From assembly GCF_004769575.1 (NCBI RefSeq), contig NZ_RQGA01000003.1, positions 248,001 to 312,000 of the forward strand: a DNA stretch of 64,000 nucleotides. The letters are read 5' to 3'. This document shows, one piece after another, positions 53,094 to 61,721 of this stretch. Numbering within the stretch: position 1 is the first letter of the stretch; each line of letters starts with the position of its first letter. The notes under the pieces are model-generated. The model saw nothing but the letters and a program-made list of their open reading frames with translations. It did no database searches and was not told the DNA's origin. The stretch comes from Leptospira perdikensis. Lineage in GTDB: Bacteria > Spirochaetota > Leptospiria > Leptospirales > Leptospiraceae. The position numbers were made by a program, and so were the translations under genes.

Positions 53094-54812
53094 TTACCGC
53101 CTCCACTTTCCGGGACTGGAGAAATTTTTAGTTCGTGCAGGTTTAAAATGAAATTTCGAACTATTCATCTTAGGTGTGTTGAAACGTGCATTGTTGAATT
53201 TGAACCGCCCCGGTTTGATATCCATTTTCCCTTTTGGGATATAGGTTCTTTCTTTTAAGAGGGAAAATAAACCACCAAGGTCAATTTCGGCACCAGCACT
53301 TCCGCCGCCACCTCCTCCTCCGGCAAGTTCTTCCCCTTCTTCATCTTCCTCATCATCATCATCGTCGTCGTCGTCGTCATCATCTCCGTTATTAGATTTT
53401 TTCTTTCCCTCATTCATTGCGACATCTAAGTTGAGAGGTTTTGGTTCTATATATTTGGATTGAAATCTAACTTGTGGGTAAAAATCCAATATACTTGTCT
53501 CTGCTAACTTAGGTAAGGTTTCTGGATTTGTTTCGTTCGGCAAACTTCTCGATAGAATATAAATTTGGCTTTGAGATTTGAAACAAGAGAAAACAAAGTA
53601 TTCCTTTTTAAACTGATCTTTTCCTGGTTCTGGTTTTGCCACTTCCAAAGTAAAGGTATATGTACCGTCACGATAATCTGATGAATAGATTTCATTGAGA
53701 ATTCCAGACTGAGGATATTTTTTCTTTATTTTATCTACGAGATTGGTAGTGATAAAGTTTTTTAGAGTTTTTTCAATACCATCTGTAATGATGTCTGAAT
53801 TTATTTTTTCGTTCACGTTGATGGCTTGAATTTTAAAAAGCCCATGGATCGGATCGAAAAAACTGACATTCTTTTTTCCATCACGAAGTACTGCATAACG
53901 TTTATCCACAGGGATTTGTGTTTTGAATAATTCGGAATCTGAAGAATATGTGTTCCCCAATACATCACCATACACTGGATACAATCGTTTGACCGGCATA
54001 GATTGGTCATTTTTGTTTTCTAGTGTAGCCAAAAATTTATCTTTAGTGCGATCAAAAAATCGGTTGTCCTGATTGTAGTTTTCTACTTCATTAAAAATGT
54101 TAAAAGTTGGTAATAGAAGCCAACTGATGAGTCTTCGATATCCAAATTTATAGGTGGTGAAGGTTGGTTTTAGTTCACGTGGTTTTCTTTTCTGCACTGT
54201 GAAATAATGATTTTCATAATTCACTGCGGGAATGATTCCGAGTGAAACTAAAAATAGAATCACATTGTAATTATCTTTTTCTCGTTTTGAATAATACAAG
54301 TGATAGTATGTATCACAGTTTTCAACATCGCTAAACATGAGTGAGATATCTTCCGAGGTATAAAAAAATGTATCTGCATCCGTAATTTCTGCATATTTCA
54401 CTAGAGTTTTTTTATCTTGAGGTGTCGCAGTTATGTTTTTAATTTGTTTGAACCTTTCGAATGATCTCTCTGTACGAAATGATTCTAGATCTTTTTTATG
54501 GGGCCAAGATTCAGGGATTCCATAAATTTGTTTAATATGTCTCGTGTTTGTATTTTTGAGTTTTAAGTTTGTACGAATGTTTTCTATGAATTGAGGATCG
54601 ATGGCACCTGAATTTTCAGGAGAGATTTCATTCGCAGAATTTGCTTCTTTGAACTTCATAATTGAAACAAAACAAGAAGTCCCTGCCTCTCCCAGAACAT
54701 TTGGTCCTTCAGAAAGAGGCAGTTCGTTACCTGGATTTGGCGAAACACGTGTGTGATACCAACTAATTTGGCAATTGCAAAGAAAGAAAAACAAAACGAG
54801 ATAGGATTTCAT
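53094..54812 (-). CDS. Hypothetical lipoprotein with acidic and glycine tracts
   Basis: A 572-residue protein starting MKSYLVLFFFLCNC, with lipobox Cys14 followed by QISWYH. The main body (residues 30-460) has no known domain and includes a hydrophobic segment (IPAVNYENHYF region preceded by VILFLVSLG). From about 470 there is a run of aspartates and glutamates encoded by repeated GAC/GAT/GAG triplets, then a glycine run (GGGGGGGS), then a basic tail. Composition at the C-terminal end is unlike the rest. Function unknown. Confidence 0.7.
   Translation of the reverse strand: MKSYLVLFFFLCNCQISWYHTRVSPNPGNELPLSEGPNVLGEAGTSCFVSIMKFKEANSANEISPENSGAIDPQFIENIRTNLKLKNTNTRHIKQIYGIPESWPHKKDLESFRTERSFERFKQIKNITATPQDKKTLVKYAEITDADTFFYTSEDISLMFSDVENCDTYYHLYYSKREKDNYNVILFLVSLGIIPAVNYENHYFTVQKRKPRELKPTFTTYKFGYRRLISWLLLPTFNIFNEVENYNQDNRFFDRTKDKFLATLENKNDQSMPVKRLYPVYGDVLGNTYSSDSELFKTQIPVDKRYAVLRDGKKNVSFFDPIHGLFKIQAINVNEKINSDIITDGIEKTLKNFITTNLVDKIKKKYPQSGILNEIYSSDYRDGTYTFTLEVAKPEPGKDQFKKEYFVFSCFKSQSQIYILSRSLPNETNPETLPKLAETSILDFYPQVRFQSKYIEPKPLNLDVAMNEGKKKSNNGDDDDDDDDDDDEEDEEGEELAGGGGGGGSAGAEIDLGGLFSLLKERTYIPKGKMDIKPGRFKFNNARFNTPKMNSSKFHFKPARTKNFSSPGKWRR
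53349..53384. repeat. Trinucleotide (Asp-coding) tract
   Basis: On the plus strand the triplets ATC/TCG/TCA-type repeat about a dozen times (catcatcatcatcgtcgtcg and onward), encoding consecutive Asp on the minus strand. Tract length may vary between strains without breaking the frame. Confidence 0.75.
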
Positions 54813-55135
54813 GATTCACCCATTCCGAACTTTGATTAGATTTTGGGTTTTGTCAAAGAGAAAACTAAAACTAACAAGGCGTTGGTGTATCGTAAAACGA
54901 ATCACGTTATTGAACGACGGGTTGATTTTAGCCAAGCCCTTATGGAAATTTGGATTTGGTAAAATGGAAATGGGAACAAAACCATTTGTGGAAGATTTTC
55001 CATCCCATGAAGAAAGAGAATGGGAACGAAGGCCCGAAAATGCGGGAAAACCACCCATAGAGGGTGAGTGGGTGGGGAAACTGTGTAAAATTTTGTTTCC
55101 AAAATGGCCAATTTTTCCATAACTACTACTAGTAT
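54813..55135. other. Intergenic gap of 323 bp before pntAB, no clear gene
   Basis: A frame on the plus strand (54811-55122) and others opposite are open but have no recognisable domain and overlap a likely promoter region for pntAB. Near its right end, CATAACTACTACTAGTAT could hold a -10 element a few bases before the pntAB start. I see no repeats, RNA genes or terminators. Confidence 0.4.
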
Positions 55136-55426
55136 ATGGAAATATTTGTTACAGCCGTCACGATTTTCGTCCTCGCGATCTTCGTGGGATTTGAAATCAT
55201 CACAAAAATCCCTCCCATCCTCCACACCCCGCTTATGTCGGGTTCCAACGCCATTTCCGGCATTACCTTAATTGGTGCTCTTTATGCTGCCGGAATCCAA
55301 GAAAGTAACATTACCAAAATTTTGGGTCTTCTCTCGGTAATTTTTGCTACGATCAACGTAGTAGGTGGGTTTCTCGTAACTCACAGAATGCTTGGAATGT
55401 TTAAGAAAAAGGATACGCCGAAATAA
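55136..55426 (+). CDS. pntAB: NAD(P) transhydrogenase alpha subunit, membrane part
   Basis: A 96-residue membrane protein with three helices. FVGFEIITKIPPILHTPLMSGSNAISGITLIGALYAAG is the diagnostic segment of the transhydrogenase alpha2 subunit. It forms the proton path together with PntB. In this three-subunit arrangement the NAD-binding alpha1 subunit is a separate gene; it is absent from this window. The start ATG has no clear ribosome site. The stop overlaps the pntB start (TAATG). Confidence 0.92.
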   Translation: MEIFVTAVTIFVLAIFVGFEIITKIPPILHTPLMSGSNAISGITLIGALYAAGIQESNITKILGLLSVIFATINVVGGFLVTHRMLGMFKKKDTPK

Positions 55427-56823
55427 TGGAACTACTTAGCATTCTTAACCTAACATATCTCGTTGCTTCCATCCTTTTTATTGTGGGAATCAAACAGCTG
55501 GCTCATCCAAAAACAGCAACCAGAGGAAACTTACTCGGTGCCTTGGGTATGCTCATTGCCGTTGTTGCAACTCTCTTCGACCAAGCCATCTTAACTTATG
55601 ATTGGATCCTTGTTGGAGTTCTTATTGGATCTCTTATCGGTATCATCTTAGCGATCAAAATCCAAATGACTGCCATGCCACAACTTGTAGCTGTCTTAAA
55701 TGGATTTGGTGGAATTGCTTCTGTTTTTGTTGCAGGTGCTGCATTACAACTTTCCATTCCTAAGTATGCAACCGCAGTTAATTACCAAGAGATTGTTTCC
55801 ATAGTTTTCTCTGCCATTGTTGGTGGTATCACCTTCTCTGGAAGTTTTATCGCCTTCGGTAAGTTACAAGGTTTTATTACAGAAAAAGCAGTTCGTTATC
55901 CTGGAGATCAACTGGTAAAAATCTTAATCGGTCTTACTGCAATTGGTCTTGGTGTTTATGGATGTTTAGAACCAACGGATGAATCTATTTATTGGATTTT
56001 AAGTGGAGTGAGTTTACTGCTTGGTATATTCCTTGTGATTCCAATTGGTGGAGCTGACATGCCGGTTGTTATCTCCCTTCTTAACTCCTATTCGGGAATT
56101 GCTGCTTCAGCTACCGGATTTGTTCTTAATAATAATGTTCTTATCATTTCTGGATCCCTTGTGGGTGCTTCTGGAATCATTCTAACACAAATCATGTGTA
56201 AAGCGATGAATCGTAGTTTGACGAACGTTCTCTTCGGAGGATTCGGGGCTGTCGCTACAGAAATGAAAGATGATGGCGATTTTTACTCAGGTAAAGTCAA
56301 ATCAACGAGTGCGGAAGAAGTTGCTATGCTTTTAGATGTAGCAAGAAGTGTAGTGATTGTCCCTGGTTATGGTATGGCTGTAGCACAAGCGCAACATACT
56401 GTTCGGGATTTATACCAACTTTTAACTGCTCGTGGTATCGATGTAACATTTGCAATTCATCCAGTTGCAGGTCGTATGCCTGGTCATATGAACGTATTAC
56501 TTGCTGAAGCAGATATTCCTTATGATCGATTGAAAGAGATGGACGAGATCAATAGTACTTTCGAAAATGTTGATGTTGTGATAGTCAATGGTGCGAATGA
56601 TGTGACTAACCCACTTGCAAAAACAGATCCAAAATCACCGATTGCCGGTATGCCGATTTTGGATGTTGGAAATGCAAAAACGGTAGTTGTGATCAAACGT
56701 TCCTTGAGTCCTGGATTTGCAGGAGTGCCTAACCCACTCTTCATTGCTGACAACTGTTTGATGTTGTTTGGTGATGGTAAAAAAGCAACTCAAGAGATGA
56801 TCGCAGCTTTAAAAGAATCTTAG
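55426..56823 (+). CDS. pntB: NAD(P) transhydrogenase subunit beta
   Basis: A 465-residue protein. The first 260 residues hold about eight membrane helices (NGFGGIASVFVAGAAL and following, GGADMPVVISLLNSYSGIAASATGF). The C-terminal 180 residues are the NADP-binding domain III: VVIVPGYGMAVAQAQHTVRDLYQLL, IHPVAGRMPGHMNVLLAEA, VVIVNGANDVTNP and VVVIKRSLSPGFAGV. With PntA it transfers hydride between NADH and NADP+ coupled to proton movement. It overlaps pntAB. Confidence 0.95.
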   Translation: MELLSILNLTYLVASILFIVGIKQLAHPKTATRGNLLGALGMLIAVVATLFDQAILTYDWILVGVLIGSLIGIILAIKIQMTAMPQLVAVLNGFGGIASVFVAGAALQLSIPKYATAVNYQEIVSIVFSAIVGGITFSGSFIAFGKLQGFITEKAVRYPGDQLVKILIGLTAIGLGVYGCLEPTDESIYWILSGVSLLLGIFLVIPIGGADMPVVISLLNSYSGIAASATGFVLNNNVLIISGSLVGASGIILTQIMCKAMNRSLTNVLFGGFGAVATEMKDDGDFYSGKVKSTSAEEVAMLLDVARSVVIVPGYGMAVAQAQHTVRDLYQLLTARGIDVTFAIHPVAGRMPGHMNVLLAEADIPYDRLKEMDEINSTFENVDVVIVNGANDVTNPLAKTDPKSPIAGMPILDVGNAKTVVVIKRSLSPGFAGVPNPLFIADNCLMLFGDGKKATQEMIAALKES

Positions 56824-56834
56824 AGCCGGAAAAT

Positions 56835-57506
56835 ATGAAGAAACAAGTCTATATCGTTGATGACCACCCTCTTGTAGTAGATGCACTACAAAACTTAATA
56901 GCTAAATCAGAAGATTTAGAGTGCATCGGGAGTGCGGATAACATTGAAAAATCATTTAATGATATAGAAAAACTGCAACCTAGTTTGGTCTTAATTGATA
57001 TCCAACTCAAACAGAACCAAAATGGTTTGCAGTTACTCAAACGCCTAAGAACAACTTTTCCTAACATCGCCGTCATCATTATTAGTATGTTGACGGATGA
57101 TACATTTGTAGATCGCGCCTTTAAATTAGGTGCTATGGGATATGTTTTTAAAGAAGACACAACCACACAAATTGTAGAAGCCATTCATACAGTATTAAAA
57201 GGCGATTATTTTGTAAGTTCCTCGCAAGCCACACGACTGCTTGGACATTTATATAGAGCCTCTCAAAAAGACGAAAAAGACCCTATCGACAGATTGTCTA
57301 ATCGTGAATTGGAAGTGTTTCTGATGATCGGCGAAGGTATGCCGGTGAAGGAAATTGCAGCCAATATGGGCCTTGCACCTTCTACGATTGAAACCTTAAG
57401 ATCTCGAATCAAATCTAAACTCAGCATTACGGAAAACGAAAAACTAATTCGTGTGGCTGTAGAATGGAAATACACTCAAGCCAAAACCGACATCGTCGTT
57501 TCTTAA
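56835..57506 (+). CDS. NarL/FixJ-type response regulator
   Basis: A 223-residue regulator. The receiver domain (residues 1-125) has the phosphoacceptor Asp55 in LVLIDIQL, the acidic pair at VDDH, and the conserved Lys in YVFKED. Residues about 150-215 form a LuxR-type helix-turn-helix (LSNRELEVFLMIGEGMPVKEIAANMGLAPSTIETLRSRIKSKL). No histidine kinase gene is adjacent, so the partner is unknown. It begins 11 nt after pntB and could be cotranscribed with it. Confidence 0.92.
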   Translation: MKKQVYIVDDHPLVVDALQNLIAKSEDLECIGSADNIEKSFNDIEKLQPSLVLIDIQLKQNQNGLQLLKRLRTTFPNIAVIIISMLTDDTFVDRAFKLGAMGYVFKEDTTTQIVEAIHTVLKGDYFVSSSQATRLLGHLYRASQKDEKDPIDRLSNRELEVFLMIGEGMPVKEIAANMGLAPSTIETLRSRIKSKLSITENEKLIRVAVEWKYTQAKTDIVVS

Positions 57507-57522
57507 TTTATCTAAATTAGTA

Positions 57523-57567
57523 TTAAGAATTAGGATTTATCATTTAGATTCTAATTCTTAACTTTTT
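57523..57567 (+). terminator. Terminator after response regulator gene
   Basis: TTAAGAATTAG (57523-57533) and CTAATTCTTAA (57551-57561) are perfect 11-bp arms, followed by CTTTTTAG. The stem is AT-rich but the layout is that of an intrinsic terminator between convergent genes. Confidence 0.65.
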
Positions 57568-57582
57568 AGTATTTTAAACAAA

Positions 57583-58596
57583 CTAATAACGCAGTTTGAA
57601 GTAGTGATAAAGTAAATCTTTTCCCTCTCGGGAAGAGAGTAACATCCTGTATGCCTCAGCTATTTTGGATTCGTTTTGTGATTGTTTTTGGATGAAGTGA
57701 AAGAAGTCGTTAGCTCTCTCATCATATCCTAAATTTAAAAGTAAATTCAGATAAAAACTTTGATCATATTCATCAGCAAATGGTGAGTATGCGATGGGAC
57801 GTAAAAGAGTTTCCGCATCTCTCCACTTTCGGATTTCAAAATAACATCTTGCGAATACTTTTTTTTCTCTCCATCCAAGGAGTTTCGGATTTTTTAAATA
57901 GGTAAGGGATTTTTTAGGATCTTTTTCGTTAGAATAAATTACACGACCCATTAAGTGAGATGCCTGGATGTGTTTTGGATCTTGTTCTAAAATGGTTGTG
58001 AGTTCCACTTTAGCTTTTTCCGTTTCATTCAGTTCTAAATAAGTTTTTGCTAAAATGAATTTTGCTTCGTTATAGTTTGCTTTGTATTCCAATGATTTGT
58101 TTAAAGATAAAATCGCATTGTTATAGTCTTTTAATATATAGTAAGCAAGTCCTAAATTATAATGATAAAAAGGATTGTATGGAGAGATTTGATTGGTTTC
58201 AGTCCAAGTATCTTTTGCTTCGGACCAACTATCTTCTTGCGCATAAATCATTCCAAGTAGGAAACTTGCTGCTTCATGGTTGGGTTCTTTTTTTAGAGCT
58301 TTGTTTAGACTTTCTTTTGCTTCTTGCCATTCCATTCTAGAATACAATAAACTTCCGTTTAAATAATCATACTCAGGATATGATTTGTAAACGTCTGATT
58401 GGATTTTTTTCCATTCAGTATCAGCTAAAAGAAACCTTCCATAACGAAGAGCATTGATGATATTACGACTAACTTTTTCGAGTTCAATCTTTGCATTGAT
58501 TTCGACAGTCTCTTTATCTTCTGTTTCAGAAACAATAGGATTTATTGATACAAAAAGAAGAAGTCCTAATATTAGAATTTGAATTTTAGCTTTCAT
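57583..58596 (-). CDS. Exported TPR-repeat protein
   Basis: A 337-residue protein starting MKAKIQILILGLLLFVSINPIVS, a signal peptide. The rest is made of helical tetratricopeptide repeats: DYLNGSLLYSRMEWQEAKESLNKALKKEPNHEAASFLLGMIYAQEDSW, PFYHYNLGLAYYILKDYNNAILSLNKSLEYKANYNEAKFILAKTYLELNETEKAKVEL and so on. Its start lies inside the end of the cytidylyltransferase-PseG fusion gene by 11 nt, so it is probably part of the same transcript and may scaffold the modification machinery in the periplasm. Confidence 0.88.
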   Translation of the reverse strand: MKAKIQILILGLLLFVSINPIVSETEDKETVEINAKIELEKVSRNIINALRYGRFLLADTEWKKIQSDVYKSYPEYDYLNGSLLYSRMEWQEAKESLNKALKKEPNHEAASFLLGMIYAQEDSWSEAKDTWTETNQISPYNPFYHYNLGLAYYILKDYNNAILSLNKSLEYKANYNEAKFILAKTYLELNETEKAKVELTTILEQDPKHIQASHLMGRVIYSNEKDPKKSLTYLKNPKLLGWREKKVFARCYFEIRKWRDAETLLRPIAYSPFADEYDQSFYLNLLLNLGYDERANDFFHFIQKQSQNESKIAEAYRMLLSSREGKDLLYHYFKLRY

Positions 58597-60196
58597 AAAT
58601 TGATTCTAACCATTTCAATATTTTTAAGTGAGCATCGCGAACTAATTTTATTTTTGAATGAGGAAAAACATCTGGAAAGTTTTGATTCGTAGATAATGAA
58701 GAAAGTGGTCCTAAATAGGGAATTCCTAATTCTAGTTCTGCAAATTTACCTAAGGATTCGTGTACGGGTGTAATTCCTACCAAACAAACCTTTTTCCCCT
58801 TTGCCATAGACTCCATCATAGTCTGTCCAAAATAAGTGAGTACAAATTCCGAAGATTGAATTTCTTTTAAAAATTGGATATAAGAGACTCGAGGTAGATA
58901 TTTTATATTTCCATCTATCGGTGGAGTCCCTCCAATCCTAGTCACAAAATCTATATTAGGTTGTTCTTCCGAATTGGTTTGATTTAAAAATTGTGTTAAA
59001 TACCTATCAATTTGTTTTGATTCTTCCTGGTTTAAATGGCCTGCGTAAACAAGGAGGTGTCCCTTCATTGTGATTTCTGTCCAATCCAATTCAGAGAGAG
59101 GAGAACTAAAATAGGAAACGGATTCTAAGTTTGTTTTGGGTGCTACTGGATTTGGTAAAAAGAAACTAGCATTGGGTTCTGTTGGTGGGTGGTGGATATT
59201 ATCGATATAAAACTGATTTGGCAAAGTATATTCATTCTCTCGAACATCTAAAATATGCGGTAGGTTTTTAGAATTCGGATCAGCTTTCGTAGAAAGTTCT
59301 ACATTGTATCCTTTGATTTCTAAATATAAGGAGAGGGATTTACATCGTTCCCAGTGGCCTGATCCAAACTGCGAAGGTTCGCCATATACAATCCTTACTT
59401 TTTTTGATTCTTTTTGTACTTTCGGAAGTTGAAAAACCACTTGTTCTACAGAAGAATTGATGGAGAAAATTTCCGGATTATCTTTTGCGAGTTGGATCAC
59501 TTCCTTGGCTCCAAAAAAAGGATCTTTAGATCCTAGTTTTTGCCATAGTTTGCAAACAAGTTCATAGTCTTTTGGTTCATCTACTGTGATACGTAGGGAG
59601 CTGTATTTATCATTCGTTAGCTGGTCTAAATGAGGTGGCTGTAGCCTATATTGATCATGGATTTCTGGGTGTTCTTTGATATGAAGAGATACATGTTCCG
59701 TGTGTCGTTCGGGGGCTGGGCCTTCGGTTTCATAAAATAGAGATTCTGCTGAAAAACATTCTACACCCATCCCGAGGGGAAGGCCTACAATGGAAAGGCT
59801 GTAATGGGTATTGGAGATAGTGGTCAGGGCTTCATACAAATATCGAATTGATTCTAAATCCACAAAGGGGTTATCACCCGTTAAACGAAATATATGTTTT
59901 GCGTTAAAATGTAGGCTGGCCTTACGGAAGCGATCTCTCACATCCAGCTCCGAACCAACAAAGGATTGGTAGTTTCTTGTATTTAGAAAATCGATCAGGT
60001 TTTTATCATTTTCAGGAATTAAAAATACAATTTGGTCTTTGGGAAAAATGGTAGAAAGTCTGTTGTGGATATGGTCTAGGACAGAAGTATTCGAATTTTC
60101 TGGTATGGATTTTAGAATTTTATTGGGAAGTCGTGTGGATCCTAGTCTTGCCTGAATGAAGGCAAAACAATCAAGCGTTGAAAGTATACCACTCAT
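58586..60196 (-). CDS. SpsF-like cytidylyltransferase fused to PseG-like glycan domain
   Basis: About 536 residues starting at ATG 60196 (GTG 60199 is in frame). The N-terminal 240 residues are a CMP-sugar synthetase-type nucleotidyltransferase (FAFIQARLGSTRLPNKIL, HIFRLTGDNPFVDLESIRYLYEAL). The C-terminal half resembles PseG-type sugar nucleotide hydrolases or GT28-like enzymes: GSGHWERCKSLSLYLEIKGYNVEL near its start and FGQTMMESMAKGKKVCLVGITPVHESLGKFAELELGIPYLG near its end. It overlaps the spiro-SPASM gene by 26 nt. Likely to activate or process an unusual sugar. Confidence 0.82.
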   Translation of the reverse strand: MSGILSTLDCFAFIQARLGSTRLPNKILKSIPENSNTSVLDHIHNRLSTIFPKDQIVFLIPENDKNLIDFLNTRNYQSFVGSELDVRDRFRKASLHFNAKHIFRLTGDNPFVDLESIRYLYEALTTISNTHYSLSIVGLPLGMGVECFSAESLFYETEGPAPERHTEHVSLHIKEHPEIHDQYRLQPPHLDQLTNDKYSSLRITVDEPKDYELVCKLWQKLGSKDPFFGAKEVIQLAKDNPEIFSINSSVEQVVFQLPKVQKESKKVRIVYGEPSQFGSGHWERCKSLSLYLEIKGYNVELSTKADPNSKNLPHILDVRENEYTLPNQFYIDNIHHPPTEPNASFFLPNPVAPKTNLESVSYFSSPLSELDWTEITMKGHLLVYAGHLNQEESKQIDRYLTQFLNQTNSEEQPNIDFVTRIGGTPPIDGNIKYLPRVSYIQFLKEIQSSEFVLTYFGQTMMESMAKGKKVCLVGITPVHESLGKFAELELGIPYLGPLSSLSTNQNFPDVFPHSKIKLVRDAHLKILKWLESIYES

Positions 60197-61721
60197 CACA
60201 ATTCAAACAAGGAGCGGGGATTTTTTGGTGTTCACCATTAAAACTATACTTAAAAAAATCCAACCCTTTTCGCCAAACATCATTGAATGGTTCGGAATAT
60301 AAATTCCCAATCATTTCTGTTTGATTCTGTTTACAAATGGATACTGAACCATCCACTGAGACAGACAAATCACGAACCAAATGCCAACAATAATCTCTGT
60401 GAATGGGAGTGAGATCACTCACCCTTCGTTCAGGAAGTTTTTTTGCAAAGGTATTGTATTTTTGTAAGATGATGTTGATTCCTTTTTTTTCAAAGAAAGT
60501 GAAATATGGATCTATTTCCTCTTCCACTTCTTTCATTTTGATCATTTGAACATGAAGCGATCGGCTTGGAAGAATTTCGGAAAGTTGATTAATACTATTT
60601 AAAACTTTTTCCAGTTCGGGTTTACCATATAAGGATTGATAAACTTCCTGTTTTAGAGTCGTCACATTGACAATGATACAAAGTTTTTCTTTTTCAGAAG
60701 GATTGAGACTACCAATCAGAGAAAGTAACGATTCCGTATTTGTATACAGCGCAGTTTCAATGATAAGTTCTGTAAGAAATTCTAGTTTTAAAATTTCGAT
60801 GATTACAGACTGAAATTCAGGATGGAGGAGTGGTTCTCCATTTCCGGAAAGGCTGATGGTAATTGGGGAAGTGAGCTCTGTGTTGAGTTTCGAAATTGTT
60901 TTTTTTACATTCTCTACAGAAACAAAACTTCCATCGTTGTTAGTATCAACAAACTCTCGTGGACAAAACGTACATTTAAGTTCACAACCTTTATAGATTT
61001 CCCACTCCAAATAGGATGGAGCACTACGAAAGAGTTCTGGATTTTCTTTTAACTTTGGAAGTATGTTTTCGTATAATAATACTTCTCCAAAAGACAATAG
61101 ACCTCGGACGAGGGTTAAAGACCGAACTGATGCCAATCGAAAGTCTAGTCGCAGTTGGCGAAGGTCTGGAGCTTGGTAAAAGATATCTACATCATATTGG
61201 TTAATATTCTTTAGAAAAAATGAATGGATGTCGGTTGCCAAAGTATCTGGCAAGGAAGTCAAAAACTCACGAGTGATGATTGTAGGTGTAAGACCAGGTG
61301 GTAAATTTTCTGAATAAGAATATTGGCTAAAAAAATTCCTGTGGCGATTCCATGACTTTTCTGTTAGGTGGGTGTCGAGTAGTGGAGAAATCCCTGTAAA
61401 ATAAAGAAAACAAACTTCATCCCAATCAGGATCTTTAAACCTAGACTCGGGTAATTGTTGACCTAGTTTGAGTAAGAACTCATATTCTTTGGAAACAGCT
61501 TCATGGAGATGGAGTTTGCCTTTCAAAGAACTGGAATTTATTTTTTCAGAAAGTGTGGGATCTGTATTGATATGGATTTGGATCCCAGGGAATACCTGAG
61601 ACAATCTACTGAGAAACTCTTCCCACAACTCGACTTTAAAGTTTTGATTTAAAAATAGAATCGATTGGGAGTCCAAATAAACTACCGCAAAACTTGGATT
61701 ATAGTCCTTTCGGTTCATCAT
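60171..61721 (-). CDS. Spiro-SPASM radical SAM protein
   Basis: A 516-residue protein starting at an ATG that overlaps the SurA-like gene's TGA. Residues about 1-190 look like a degenerate GT-A nucleotidyltransferase domain (SFAVVYLDSQSILFL, FLYFTGISPLLDTHLTEKSW). The radical SAM core begins at EIYKGCELKCTFCPREF, the CxxxCxxC cluster site, with SLSGNGEPLLHPEFQ following. The C-terminal SPASM-type region has DYCWHLVRDLSVSVDGSVSICKQNQTEMIGN and APCLNCDEWY, for auxiliary iron-sulfur clusters. Members are known only from spirochetes and have no assigned substrate. Confidence 0.9.
   Translation of the reverse strand: MMNRKDYNPSFAVVYLDSQSILFLNQNFKVELWEEFLSRLSQVFPGIQIHINTDPTLSEKINSSSLKGKLHLHEAVSKEYEFLLKLGQQLPESRFKDPDWDEVCFLYFTGISPLLDTHLTEKSWNRHRNFFSQYSYSENLPPGLTPTIITREFLTSLPDTLATDIHSFFLKNINQYDVDIFYQAPDLRQLRLDFRLASVRSLTLVRGLLSFGEVLLYENILPKLKENPELFRSAPSYLEWEIYKGCELKCTFCPREFVDTNNDGSFVSVENVKKTISKLNTELTSPITISLSGNGEPLLHPEFQSVIIEILKLEFLTELIIETALYTNTESLLSLIGSLNPSEKEKLCIIVNVTTLKQEVYQSLYGKPELEKVLNSINQLSEILPSRSLHVQMIKMKEVEEEIDPYFTFFEKKGINIILQKYNTFAKKLPERRVSDLTPIHRDYCWHLVRDLSVSVDGSVSICKQNQTEMIGNLYSEPFNDVWRKGLDFFKYSFNGEHQKIPAPCLNCDEWYTFNA

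Noticed and set aside
54811..55122. 103-codon plus-strand frame before pntAB
   Set aside because: It overlaps the end of the lipoprotein gene on the other strand, has no recognisable domain and no ribosome site; cannot be excluded as a small gene but not supported.
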